DNA of 64,000 nucleotides. Origin: Catonia carolina (lineage: Eukaryota > Arthropoda > Insecta > Hemiptera > Achilidae). The stretch is taken from assembly GCA_035578175.1 (NCBI GenBank), contig JAQMRL010000011.1:1871501-1935500 (forward strand), read 5' to 3'. The notes beneath the pieces were generated by a model. The model did no database searches, was not told where the DNA came from, and saw only the letters and a program-made list of their open reading frames with translations. A program made the translations under genes and the position numbers. Below, in pieces: positions 23,961 to 35,824 of the stretch (its first letter is position 1; each line of letters begins with the position of its first letter).

Positions 23961-26079
23961 TATTACCTTAAACTTAAACGATGAATTTCATTTAAGTGTT
24001 CAAAAATTCACCTTCTCTTGTGATATGGCATTGAAGATGTTCTAAATATATTATATATTCCCATATTATCTTCACAATTGTAATATGACAAATTTACTGG
24101 ACACCTGGAGTTGTTTATTTTTGAGTCTATTGAAATAAAAATAGATATTTCCAGCTGATTAAAATAAATATTTTAAAAATGATTTGATTTCATTAACAAA
24201 AGTATGGTTACTAGGCAACTAAGAAGAAGAAAATAGAAATTGTAAATTATTTTAGTGGGGGACTGGAGGCCAAACCAAGCGAGTAGGTCCCTCATTCGTT
24301 CTTAACAAATAGTAATAATATATAATAAATAGTAAATATAAAAAAATAGTAGTAAATATAACGTTCATATTATTAAAAGAGACACAAATTATTCTACTTT
24401 ATAAAAAAAAATAAGAAATTGATTCAACAAGAAACATAAAAAAAACTTATGTAACAATAATTTAGGTTATGAAGGATTTAAAAATTAAATAAAGCAAGAA
24501 TTGATTCACTGATATTGATACATGTTTAATCATTTCATAATAATTTAGCTAATCCCTCATGGGGATAATATAATACATAACAAATTTGGCATACCCTCGT
24601 GGAGATAAAATAGTCCTCTTCAGATTTAGCTAATCCCTTGTGAGGAGTAAAGTAGTCTTTAACACAATATTACTCATAATTTATGTTAAATTATTATTCA
24701 AAATTTTACAACGAATCTGATATCACTGACATGATTGAATTGAATATCAATTCAGAGATTGAAGAAATTGGATGTTAATCATATTACATTTTAGATAAAT
24801 TATAAAAAATATTGTGACAGATTAATAAAATATATTTCTTTTATTGCATATATTACTAATTCGTGGATTAATGATGTTATAAATTTGATAGACTCCATTA
24901 TCATATCTTTATTGTTAAACATAATTCTCTAACTCCATCATGTCAAATAACATGACATATGCAATACTTGTATAAACTAGTGTAAAAGTAGTTATCATGT
25001 ACACAATAATAATGTTTTACCTGGGCACAAAACATGTTATTTTTAAATCTTTACCCTTAGCATTTATAATAATACAAATGTATTAAAATCTTAATTCAAA
25101 GTAATGGGACATGTTGAAAATAGGATATTAAATTCACAAAACATATGAATATCAGTATTACTGTAGTCATTGTTATAAAACGTCAACACAATTTACGCGA
25201 GGGTCTTTGTTGTATTTTGTAATATATTCATTAGGTTAAGGGTGAGGTATTAAGAGGTACATTATGAGTCTAATCGTCCCGAACGTTCAAGGGTAGACCA
25301 ACAATATAATATATCCCGGGTAAATATCAAACATTTCAGAAATAACTTGGACTTAAATGTTAAGAATATCTAATAAACCTTATGTTTTATGAGTTTACTA
25401 TTCAACACCGGATTAATACAGATACTGACGTACTATTGTTACTTCAAATTTTTTATATAAAATTCTAATAAAATCTAGTTAATAGTGTAAATATAATACA
25501 TCGTTTATACATAATGTTAAATAGTTGACCTTTTATTTGTGCGAATGAAAAGTTGTAGATGGTAGAATTCTGATCTTTATTATTAAACTTTGTTTGCATT
25601 GCAAACAATATAAATTATTTGATCTAAATATTTTATTACTCTAATAAAATCGAATGAACTGTTATATTTATTAAAAGAAAATAAATGGTTTCTATGGAAA
25701 CTTTTATTTATTTACAACTAATATAAATTTTAAACTTCTATACAATTTATTTTTAAGTTTTTATTTATTTATTTTGTAGTGGAGGTTTCACAAGTTTTCA
25801 AATATGTTATCAGTTAAATAAAAGTGGTTTTACTTTCTCCAACATTTAGCAGACTAAAAAATATCCAGAATAATTAAATCTTTTCCACTAAAACCATTAA
25901 TAAAAATCGCCTGTTTGGACGTTCAATACAATATATTGAGGATATATTAACATTTTTTGATCTATTAGTGATGATCTTGAAAACATCATCAAAACTTTTT
26001 AATTGTATTTATTACATATTTTCTTAGTTCACCAATATTGTTTTGTGTTGTTTGTCCATTTATTTTTCTTTTCTTTTCC
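23961..26079. other. Only the 40-bp tandem seen
   Basis: AT-rich. GTTCAAGGGTAGA occurs near 25287 and again near 43938, possibly an old shared repeat too worn to define. Confidence 0.45.
24543..24663. repeat. Three tandem units of 40-41 bp
   Basis: ATTTAGCTAATCCCT, ATTTGGCATACCCT and ATTTAGCTAATCCCT begin at 24543, 24584 and 24624, each followed by a GGGGATAA/GGAGATAA/GAGGAGTAA variant and AATA/AGTAGTC. The units are diverged but the spacing is regular. Confidence 0.6.
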
Positions 26080-26440
26080 CGTAGCAGATATGTGGAGTGT
26101 TTTATTTTTTGCACTATCTTCTAGCTCCAGGGCTACAAAAATATTTCTGGTTTTTATCACATGGTTAGACAATTATGACTGAAGCAATAAAAAACAGAAG
26201 AGGTAGAGGTGTAAAAGATCCGAGTCAGAATTATCTCCTCTGAGAGTAATGAATTTCATTATGCAGCCAGACCCTGTGGTTGTGAATGAAATGAAGGTAT
26301 CATTTGCAGGGTGAAAACCAAAAGCTTTTCAGAGAGCCTGGCATGGTGATAAGCATACATTTCTACTCAGTGAGAAGGTAGTTGTAAACCACCTCAATCC
26401 TCGTTTTACTTAGTAAAGCCTCTAGAGGTTCAAACTGAAT
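26080..26440 (-). repeat. R380 repeat, copy 5, left part
   Basis: Minus-oriented copy running to CTCTAGAGGTTCAAAC, where a 717-bp MITE interrupts it. The remaining end lies at 27158-27196. Confidence 0.85.
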
Positions 26441-27157
26441 CAGTCATTTCAGAAGGCCCATAAGTCAAAATTTTATATGTTTTTCTTTAGTGCATTTTAG
26501 GACTATAATATGAATACATCATCCCTACAAAATCACATAAGTCTGACTTTCTTTAAGTAATATTGAACACTAAGAGAAAGTTTATCCTCAAGGATATAAA
26601 GTGCTTCATTGTAATTAAAAAAATAATGTGGATGATTTTTTATACTTAAACTCTACTTTCTAGTGGAAAAGGCTATACAAAGTTCCTATGCAAAAATCTT
26701 TTTAAGGAAAATAATTACTGTTTGTGACGACGACCACGAAAAACGTGAATAAACCAGAAAGCCAACATTTTTGTTCTGAAAGTTACGAATTTCAATTTTT
26801 TTACTGCAAAAATCTATTTTAAATCACTAATGTAAACTAGTAAAATAAATAAATATTTACTATTGTACAACACAATTTTCTTTTGGGTAACAACGTATGT
26901 TACAAAAATCAACGCTAGTAAGCATTTTATTCCAATTTATTTCAGAAACACCTTAAGTCAAAATTTTCATTTCTTTTTAAACAAGTGATTTTTCTATAAA
27001 TATACAAACGTATACATTTTATTTTAAAGAGGACTGGACTCTGAACAAATTATATTTTGTAATATTGTTTTTTTTTATTGAAACGTAGTAAATTACCGGT
27101 TTTTTCATTTTTCCAAAATTTAGAATTTTTGACATAAGGGCTTTCTGAAATGAACAG
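26441..27157. mobile_element. 717-bp MITE nested in R380
   Basis: The ends form an inverted repeat: CAGTCATTTCAGAAGGCCC on the left and CTGTTCATTTCAGAAAGCCC inward from the right, both followed by TA-GTCAAAA. A third, directly repeated version (TTTCAGAAACACCTTAAGTC) lies inside at about 26941. There is no ORF. The target duplication is not resolved; both flanks share only short matches around CAAACT/CAACT. Confidence 0.7.
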
Positions 27158-27196
27158 CTCAACTAGCTTTTCGGTAAATTATCTAAATAACAACAG
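27158..27196 (-). repeat. R380 repeat, copy 5, right end
   Basis: CTAGCTTTTCGGTAAATTAT then CTAAATAACAACAG corresponds to the terminal hairpin, GATGACC and AAC tail of R380, degraded. Confidence 0.65.
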
Positions 27197-28269
27197 TTCT
27201 TTACGTATAAAGTTTTTAGGGTTTGTTTGATTGGATGGACAAACACAATTTTACACCGATGTTGAAGAAACGTGCCAGAACTTTCAACAGTATAGTTGAT
27301 AAAACAATGTGTTAAAAGTAATTGATTAGGATTATCAATCTTATTAATGTAGCTTATTTGTTGTGGGATAATTCAAGAACGTCAACATTATCTAGATTTA
27401 GAACAGCTTGTGCAATAAAATGGAAATGATTTAATTAATATTAAATTCAGTTGCTGCTGTTGAAGCAATAGGAATCGTTTTTAGGTGATGACACTGTATT
27501 ACGGTAGTTGAAATGTTCTCAACCAATCCTGAAATCTTTTTGGTATTTTAACGACGTAATAAACGTTTTTAAAGCCAGAAGAGTGAGAATCAAGCTAACA
27601 AAGATCTATTAACAAACGTCTATCTGCTTTTGGGACACAGAACAGACGCCAATAATAAAACCGCTGCCATTAAGGATACTAAAAAATTTATGAGCAATCT
27701 AAAGTAAAATAAAAGTAGAAAAATTACTAAACAATACAATAGTACAGTATATTATAAAGACAACCATTAATGGATTTGATGTTAATGTCATTTCTTACTA
27801 TACAGAATATGTTAACTAAACTGTCTGAAAAAACAATTGAGGGAATAATTAATGTTATTTATTGGGACATAATATTATTTTTTATGTTTAGTGATTCTAC
27901 TTTTTTATTATTCATTTTATTTTAATTAAATATTATACGAGTGTCACATTCCTGAAAACTAAACAACTTAATCCAGAATTTTATATCGTTCCACATGTTA
28001 TTTTATTAGTATTTTTTAGATAACGGAAAAATCATTTCAACAGCATCAATAACTAAAATAGATACCTATGTCTACTAAAAAATGTATAAAATAAATATAA
28101 CCTATTGTTAGTATATTAAGTTTCTTGCGTTATTTCATAACGCAGCTATTTTAAGGTTAATGGTTATCCAAAACTATACGTACAAGACTTTTGCAAGTCA
28201 ATATTTTCCTCACTTTTCTATCATTTCCTCCAATAAAAACTCCATGAGCAATTTCAGTGGAAAATTTCT
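27197..28269. other. No feature seen
   Basis: AT-rich, no recognisable coding or repeat signal. Confidence 0.55.
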
Positions 28270-28430
28270 GATCATCCACCAAACAGTTCTGACTTAGAAT
28301 CAATAGACATCCATGGTTTTCCTGAACTGAAGAATTGGCTCGGAGGGCAGTGGTTCCAAACTAATGAAAAGCTTCAAGACAATATCAAGAGGGTACTGGA
28401 CCCTCGTCGTCAAGTACGACAAATCCCTCA
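28270..28430 (+). pseudogene. Mariner transposase C-terminal fragment
   Basis: The plus strand reads DHPPNSSDLESIDIHGFPEL followed by KNWLGGQWFQTNEKL. This matches the mariner signature HPPYSPDL-P-D(F/Y)H-FP-LK, with the third catalytic Asp of the D,D34D triad kept in ESID, and the downstream LGG--F-T-EE segment. Only the last 50 or so residues remain, directly before a jockey remnant. Confidence 0.7.
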
Positions 28431-28895
28431 ATCATCAAGGTGATTATGCCAAAAAGTAGCCAAAAGTGTACGTGGGGATCTGCTAAACCTTCACACACGA
28501 AACGTATACAAGCGATTCAAAACAAAATTCTACAAGCGATAACGTAACGCCTCTTTTAAGTCACAGACTTAATGTTGCTCGAAGAATTTCAAATCCCATA
28601 CGTAAATGACATCGCAAAACAACTGTACAAGACGTTGTGCGACAAATTTGAATTATATGACAACCCTCTTATACAAAACTTGTACACTAGGGCGATACCG
28701 GGTACTCAGCACAGACGTTTAAAAAGCCTCTAGCCAAAGGATCTTCTTGGCCAATTGTAGAACTATACTGATAACTGCAACATCCATCAAGTAATTCAAG
28801 TTATGGAACCTTTAACATCGTATTTATGAATTATTATAATGTAATATTAGACACTAAATTTTCAATAAAAATGTGTCAAGAAAAGTGTATTTTTT
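28430..28895 (+). pseudogene. Jockey LINE 3' end (subfamily J2)
   Basis: The plus strand encodes WGSAKPSHTKRIQAIQNKIL, then after stops IPYVNDIAKQLYKTL and IPGTQHRRLKSL-PKDLL, the usual jockey C-terminus. A 3' UTR with AATAAA follows (about 28865). It is close in sequence to the copy at 38070-38545. Several stops make it inactive. Confidence 0.8.
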
Positions 28896-28924
28896 CTGAA
28901 TTGCACAACTCTGTTAGAGCGTTA

Positions 28925-29710
28925 GAACTAGTACGAACACATTTAGATGCTTTCAAAGAAAGGCTCCAGTTGTGGAAGATTTAACTGAACGTTTCCAAAT
29001 ACAGCAGGTAACTTTTACACTTCGGCATGTTGATTGCCCAAATTTATGCATCGATGGTACTAGGCTTACAGTTGCAGACAAAGTAAGGTACCTTTAATAA
29101 TTGACAAACGTCTCACGTGGAAACCGCACGTTACACACGTTAGAGCAATCTTAGACTTATGGTTTCGTATGTTGTATGGGGTCTTAGGCAACAAGTCCTC
29201 GCTACCTCTACACTTAAAAGTCATCCTCTATAAATCAAGCCAATTTGGCTATATGGTGGACCAATGTTTGGAGCCTGCCTCAATACAACACTGAATATTC
29301 TTCAAAGACACCAGTCAAAATCACTTAGAGCAATAACAAACGCACCTTTTTACGTAACCAATCAAACCCTTCCGAATACCTGAAAATACGAAAGGTTCGA
29401 GACATTGTAAACGCAACATACAACTCATAAACACACACAAAGACAATTGGCCACATAAATCCAAATGTCCAATCTTTTTCAATTAACGAGCTCCCAGTTA
29501 ACAGTCGACTGAAACGAAGGTAGAATAGGGATCTTCTTCGACCACCACAAAAATTTCACTTTTAAAATTTCACGCCGAAATCGGGCAATGGATCGATTCA
29601 AATTCACGTCACATTCCCGCAATTCCTCATTCATTCCATCTCATTTACTAGTTGTGCTTTAAAAAATTGTACAGTTGTAAATAAAAATAAAGTTGAAGCC
29701 AAAAAAAGTA
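28925..29710 (+). pseudogene. Jockey LINE remnant (subfamily J3) with poly(A) end
   Basis: In one frame the plus strand reads VTFTLRHVDCPNLCIDGTRL, VADKVRYL and DKRLTWKPHVTHVRAI, which is the jockey RT C-terminal core, then SSLPLHLKVILYKS. Further on, shifted, come HINPNVQSF and INELPVNSRLKRR. It ends in AAAATAAAGTTGAAGCC plus an A run. Stops and frameshifts are scattered through it. Confidence 0.8.
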
Positions 29711-29864
29711 TACGTAACATTTAGTAATAAAAACATATATTCTTTATTTACTTGTCTTTTATTTATGGCCTATCGAATGTTGGTAAACCGACCCTTTTAA
29801 ATATAAATATAAATATAAATACAACATAAAAGGTGTAAGAATTTAAAGGTGTAATCTCTTTAAA

Positions 29865-31101
29865 CTCCTTAATGCATGCTAAATTAATGAAAATACTGAC
29901 AAGAATTATATACAGGAGAATAGAACACCGAGTAGAAGAAGTGTTGGATGATGAACAGTTTGGATTTAGAAGGAGAATGGGAACTTGAGATGCAATATTG
30001 ACTCTGAAATTGATTATTAAGAAAAGGATAAAGGAAAATAAATCTACTTATATGGCGTTTGCAGATTTAGAGAAAGCATTTGACAATCTGGACTGGAGTA
30101 AAATGTTTTAAACTTTGAAAAGCCTAGAAATGAAATACTAAGCAAGGAAAGTTATCTACGGTCTGTACAAGAATCAAACGGCTGTTATGAGAATTGAAGG
30201 GTACGAAAAAGAGGCTGTTCTAAGAAAAGGTGACAAGGATGTTTATTGTCACCACTACTTTTTAACTTTTATGTTGAAGAGGCTATAAATGAAGTGAAAG
30301 AAAAATTTGGCGCAGGAATAATTATTCAAGAAGAAACAATAAAAATGCTGAGATTCGCCGATGTAGTAGTATTAGCCGAGACGAAGAAAGAACTAGAGGA
30401 TATCTTAAATGGAATGGATGAGATCATGAGAAAGGGTTACTTCAATAAAATTAATAAAAACAAAACGAAAGTGTTGTGCACCAGCAAGAGTGGTTTAGAA
30501 GAGATGGGAAGTTTAAAAGTAGGCAACGAAAACATACAGGAAGTTGGGGAATCCTGCTATCTAGGGAGTAAAATAATAAAGGATGGTAGAATTGCTCAAG
30601 GTGGAAAAGCCTTTGAAATGAAAACCAGCTTACTGACTACAAATATTAACTTACAGATTAAGAGAAATTTCTTAAAACACTATGTTTCGAGTATAGCATT
30701 ATACGGGAGTTAACGTGGTTGATAGAGGCTGTAGCAAGGAAGAGGAGAGAAGCTTTTGAAATGTAGTTTTCTAGGAAAATGTTAAAGATGTGGGTAGACA
30801 AAATAAGTAATTTACAGGTTCTTAGGCGAGTGCATGAAAAAAAAGTACATGGAAGCATCTTAACAGAAGAAGGGATAGGCTATTGGGACATATCTTAAAA
30901 CGTCCAGGTATTGGGCTATCAATAATGGAGGGTAATATTGAGGGAGGGAATTGTACGGGGAGGCAAAGTTTAGAATATGTAAAGCAATTACAAAAGATGT
31001 AGGGTGTTACAGGTAGCTCATGTAGATACGAAACGACTTGCGCAAGATAAAACAGCTTTGAGAACTGCATCAAACCAGTCGAGATACTGATGACGAAAAA
31101 A
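29865..31101 (+). pseudogene. LINE with recognisable reverse transcriptase (family L1w)
   Basis: The best-preserved LINE here. RT blocks in order: MKILTRIIYRRIEHRVEEVL, DDEQFGFRRRMGT, AFADLEKAFDNLDW (box A, catalytic Asp present), LYKNQTAVMRIEGYE, SPLLFNFYVEEAINEVKEKF and MLRFADVVVLAE (box C, second Asp changed to Val). Then KINKNKTKVLC, CYLGSKI and, after the stop at 30711, a VDKISN - GHILKRPGI - KRLAQDK tail. There are in-frame stops near 29986, 30108 and 30140 and a frameshift near 30225. The 3' end is ATCAAACCAG, stem-loop, CTGATGACG, A run. Shorter minus-strand relatives lie at 22789-23960 and 62752-63000. Confidence 0.9.
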
Positions 31102-31299
31102 TTAATGAACAGTTAATTCCGTTCAAAGTAATTCCTTAGAATCATATTTATATGAGAGATGTACAAAAATGTAGAAATATGATGAAGGAAATAAAAACAA
31201 ACTCATCTTCCTGTTTCACTTTTGTAGATGTAGCAGTTTATCGAATAGTTACCATTCCACTTTTTCATTACATAAGCTTATTTTTAGCCATATAAAGTG

Positions 31300-31319
31300 T
31301 TAGTAGTAGTAGTAGTAGT
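31300..31319. repeat. (TAG)n microsatellite
   Basis: Seven consecutive TAG triplets. Confidence 0.85.
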
Positions 31320-31781
31320 CTGTGTATAATAGAACTAACCAGGGTCAGGATTAATGCTACTACATTTAAATAACAGTATATAACGTGGCTCCGTCCTTTT
31401 GTCCCTTTATAAATCACATTTCCTGAGAGATACAGGCTTGATTCCTGTGTGTGTTGTTTAGTAAGTTGATTGTATGGATACCTGACGTTTACAAATAACT
31501 TGGTGTCCCGTATACGACATACAACAGGTTTTTTATTCTTTATTATATTCAAAAAAGATAAAAAAACTTTTGATATTTTTCTCCTCTTTACCACACCTCC
31601 TACCATTTTCTATTACCATTTAACATGGACTTTGGACGTTTGCAATTTATTTAATTTCTGATGAAATTCATACACGTGGGATAAGGAACGCTTTTGTGTA
31701 TATTACATTGCATGCAACCTCATTTAACTGCAATATTATAACATTCTTCATATTCACACCCTTCTATTTATAACATACATA

Positions 31782-31797
31782 TGTGTGTGTGTGTGTA
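31782..31797. repeat. (TG)n microsatellite
   Basis: Short TG dinucleotide run. Confidence 0.8.
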
Positions 31798-32274
31798 TTA
31801 TTATATATGAATATATACGCATTACATTTTACACACAAACCGTAGGAGAATAGCCAGATATCAAAATGATTGAGAACGTTCATATATTTGTAGACAGCTT
31901 AACAGCTTCCTAGCTGTTTTAATCTACCCCTCCTAGTCCAATATGCACCGGTTTCATATTACCGTGTAATTTATCATTTATTCTACTAAAAATAAATACG
32001 TACATTTATTTATTCAATCTTTCATTGCATCATCAGCACACTTATTCTATAACATCATAAGAAGGTGTGAAATTTCGTTTAACATAAATAAATATCATGA
32101 ATAACAATGTATAAAGTAAATTTTTTACATCTACCAAAATATATTCTGTCCAGTTTGACAAAATATTGATAAAAACCACCGTTTGCTGTCTTTCAATGAT
32201 TCTTGACCCCCTCTATTCAACAGTGTATCTGCAATTTATCATCAAGTAGGTTTTTTCTGTAGAGTATGCGGGAC

Positions 32275-32690
32275 TAGGTAGATCTATCCAGTAGTTATCC
32301 TGCCCAAGACACAACGATCCATGGAAAGACTAGGATACTATAATATTGAAATAAATAGTAAGAAATTAGGATATTCAACAGAAAACTTAAATAATAAACG
32401 TAAAATAGTACGTGGCATCAGTAAAATGGCGATGGGTAGGACATAAAATGAAGCAAACGGATGATGGACGGAACAAAGAGGTTCATCAGCAGAGGTCGTT
32501 GCTGGAAAAGAGAAGTTTAGGTCATCCAAAAACAAGGTGGAGAGAAGATTTTAATCTGGTGGCCGGATTAAATATTGTACAAGAATGGTGTAGAGTAACA
32601 GGCTGCTTAAGAAGAAGAACAACAAAAAGAACCAGAAGGAGAAAGAGGAAAAGGAGGAGGAGGGGTGGGTGATGTTAGGAGGGAAGAGGA
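32275..32690 (+). pseudogene. LINE polymerase C-terminal fragment
   Basis: The plus strand reads VKWRWVGHKMKQTDDGRNKE and later SLGHPKTRWREDF, matching the KW-WAGH-AR and RGRP--RW-DD landmarks near the end of jockey/CR1-type ORF2. Just upstream TQRSMERLGY and EINSKKLGY match TQRAMER and the segment after it. The Arg/Lys-rich end (RRRKRKRRRRGG) comes from a simple purine-rich tract. Confidence 0.7.
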
Positions 32691-32754
32691 GAAAAGGATA
32701 GAATATTGACCACGTTAAGGATAAATGCAGATGGTAAGTGATGAGAAAATACCT

Positions 32755-32812
32755 GACCGGGAGTCAAATCCGAGATCTCAGGCATTGCACTGACCACTAC
32801 ACCAACATAGAA
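32755..32812 (-). repeat. tRNA-derived SINE fragment, family C
   Basis: The minus strand reads TTGGTGTAGTGGTCAGTGC (A-box region) and GGATTTGACTCCCGGTCAGG (B-box region). The body then reads TTTTCTCATCACTTACC, resembling 36571-36660 and 54115-54195. Confidence 0.6.
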
Positions 32813-33109
32813 CATAAAAAGACAAGTAGTAATTAAGACCTAGTAAGAAATGAGGATATTCAACAGAAAACTAAAATAATAGACGTAAAAAAGCACTAAA
32901 GATCATTGAATGAACCAGCTAATAATGAAATTTTTTACGTTAATCTTATTACCAAGTCCCATCTATTGAAACACTTATTGGTTTTTCCTGATTGTAAAAT
33001 GAATAATTTACTACATTTTTTCCAATAACGAAAATATATCTGAATTTAAGCTCCTATGAAAAATTTAAAATTCTAAAACAATTTCTTTTTAAATCTCATA
33101 TGAGCAACG

Positions 33110-33340
33110 TTTGGTATTTTAGGCTGTATTACAACAGATGTTTCACATGGAAAACATACGTCAACCATTAACAATTTACTAAATTACAGACTGAAATCGT
33201 TATGCAGACTTTTCGCCCAGCAAACAAAATTACCCATAAACTTTGAAACTCCTAATGTATGTACAAGGAATTGTTTCTACCGGTCTAAATTTTTTACCTT
33301 TGATACAGCGTTTCCAAAGTAAAATTTTTGCGATTTATTT
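33110..33340 (+). pseudogene. Weak jockey LINE fragment
   Basis: In shifting frames the plus strand reads CFTWKTYVNH, then NYRLKSLCRLFAQQTKLPIN, parallel to the RLTWK-HI and LK-L-RLIG-QT-LPL segment of jockey polymerases. It is heavily degraded. Confidence 0.5.
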
Positions 33341-33886
33341 CTCACAAATCTAATTTCCAACAATAAAACATTAAATGATGTTGTGAATCTAGTGTAGAAG
33401 GAGTAGCGGGCGCCACTCGTTGTCGCAATGACGTGTCCCATTTATGTCAACGATACATTCATAAAATTGTACAGTGGGTTCAAAACCAGCATTCAAAATG
33501 ACAATAACCATTTAATAGTACCTTAAATTTTCTCGATTTACCACAAAATTGCACAAAGAGAGAAAATTATAATAATCACTTGATACGTAACGTAAATTTT
33601 CCCGATTTAACATAAAGACGACTGAAACACCGATGTAATAGAGATGATGCTTATCACAATATCACAATATGCTTATCACAATAGTAAAAAAATTTCAAAA
33701 TTTAAATAACCTAACACATATAATTTAAATAATCTAACATTATAATTTTATGGAGTATACCATTTCTAAGTAGTTTTTCTTTATAATTATTTAAACGAGA
33801 TTTTGTTATTTAAAACATCAGTTTTCGAGTTTTCTTTGCACAGTTGCAAAATCAAATAAACTAAGTTAAAAAAAATCACATTTAAC

Positions 33887-34478
33887 CATTGTGGAAATTA
33901 ATTGAAACAAGAACAATATTTTAGTTTTTTGTTTCGATTGTTTTGGGGCTATTTCTCTTATAATGGTGTCGGTTCTCTTATACCAAGTGTTGGAATGATG
34001 AATAACGACAAGTATCTGTTTATGGTAGAAAGAAAAGTTATTCCAGCACTTCAAAATATTGCAGAAGATGGAACTGCAAATTTTCAGCATGACAGAGCTC
34101 TTCCATGTTTAAAAAAAATTGCTATTTTCATGAGGCAATCTAATATAACCGTTCTCTATTGGTCGGAAAACTCACCGAATTTGAACCCTATTGAGAATCT
34201 CTGGGTAATTTCCAAATATCGTCTCCGCAAGGTGGATTGTACAACCAAACCAAAGCTAATCGCACCACTTATTAAGGTGTGGTTCCATGATGAAAAGATG
34301 CAAAAATGTGTTAAACGCTGATTGATTCCATGCCTAAACGAATAAATACGTTACTAAAAGCAAAAAGAGGACATATAAAATATTAAGTTAGTGTAACGTA
34401 AGTTTTATTGTGGTAGTAAAACAAATTGATAGTAATGTTTATTTAAATATTATCTTGTTTCAATTAATTTGCAGAGTG
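33887..34478 (+). mobile_element. Internally deleted Tc1-like transposon, 592 bp
   Basis: The terminal repeats share AAATTAATTGAAACAAGA: left end from CATTGTGG at 33887, right end CACTCTGC inward from 34478. Between them only the C-terminal half of a transposase remains (about 33945-34386). Confidence 0.85.
33945..34386 (+). pseudogene. Tc1-like transposase, C-terminal half, frameshifted
   Basis: The plus strand reads WGYFSYNGVGSLIPSVG, then DKYLFMVERKVIPAL, then FQHDRALPC with the second catalytic Asp, then SENSPNLNPIENLW with the catalytic Glu. The D-to-E spacing counts to 33 residues, one fewer than the usual 34. The frame stops at 34321, but another frame then continues LIDSMPKRINTLLKAKRGHI to a stop at 34384, the normal C-terminus, so a frameshift lies just before 34318. 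The DNA-binding domain and first catalytic Asp are missing. Confidence 0.85.
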
Positions 34479-35824
34479 CATTAGGTCATAGTTAGAATAT
34501 TCTCACTGGTAACATACGGATTAGATCTTCAAACAACTTGCATCAAAACAGTTATAAAATTCCTAACCCCACAATTTTTGTAACGCATATTTTTTATTTT
34601 ATTTTTATGTTCGGGTAAAATAAAAATTTCATTTAATCCATTAGGGCAGTTAAAGAAAGCAAAAGATGTTTGACAAGGTAGATTTTTTTAAGGGATGTTA
34701 TCCCTTTATGTTCCGCATCTTTTTTTAAGTAGTTGTATGTAGCTTAAAAACATATATAACAATAAAAATGGTCTTAATTTTTATAGAATTTTTTAAAGGG
34801 GAAATAATTTTGGTACCGGTTATCTGTTACATTTGCGCAGGTGTTAAAAAAATGTTTTTTATTTTCGTCTTATAAAGGGATAGATTTTTTATGATTTTTA
34901 ATAACATGTGATATATTTATAGGTATTTTTTATAGATATATTAATAAAAGGGGAAATTTTATGAATAGGTTTGCTTGAAGTACGCCTGCAACGGTTGTTT
35001 TGCGCAATTTAATTGATGTTCATGAATACAAAACGTACATGAAATACAAATAGTGCTTTGGAATGGACTGTAATATTATATAGATATAAATAGACTGTTT
35101 TCCACTGTTTCATTGGACATAACAATACAGTTGTATTATGATTAAGTGTGTAACATATTTCGCTTCATGTGATTCTTATAAATCACACCTAATTTGCATA
35201 CAGCCGTATAGTTGAGTTAAGTCAAGTGTTATGTAATGTACATTGCTATTATAAAATAGGAAGAAAAAGAAGAAGGTATATATTGATAGGGTGTTTTGAC
35301 AATTGTTACCCGCATTTAAGGCTCATTAGGTCTCCACTCTTCTCTTTACCCTTTGTCCCTTTATTCTTTGAATTCAACTCTCGTCGCTGCTAAACCTCTT
35401 CTCCGGTTTCAGCCAACCTGACTTCTTTCTAGATTTCTTTTGTTCAAGGTGTTTTTTTACTTTTTTATATTTGCGATAACATCTACTCTATCTTACAACG
35501 TTAATAATATGTAATAAATAGTTATTGGATTACAATACCGATTTATGAACACTTCAAATTCTCCTTTTATCTAAATTTGTTTTATAAAATGTACTGACTT
35601 TCAAATCTCTCCTGTCAAAATCACATAAAATTAATTTGTATAAATGTGTATCTTGGTACATAAGTAACCAATTTATTTTTGGAGATCACGACTTATTATA
35701 GTGAATTTATATTAAATTATAATAAAACAAGAAATTGCCGGTGTCAGTGACGAGCATTAAAATTTACTAATTTATCTATTTATTTTTTATTTTTTGGTCT
35801 GTAATAACTTTATTTGTAACTATG
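34479..35824. other. No feature seen
   Basis: AT-rich; a pyrimidine-rich patch lies near 35330-35460, and a small AAGGGAT/ATCCCTT hairpin near 34690. Confidence 0.5.

Larger units (their letters stand above)
31102..32274. other. Only microsatellites seen
   Basis: AT-rich. The open frames around 31268-31661 overlap on opposite strands and show no motifs. Confidence 0.5.

Noticed and set aside
24543..24663. CRISPR array
   Set aside because: The units are diverged, without unique spacers between constant repeats, and the DNA is plainly eukaryotic.
30658..31073. Minus-strand ORFs of 66 and 83 aa
   Set aside because: Antisense shadows of the LINE C-terminal region.
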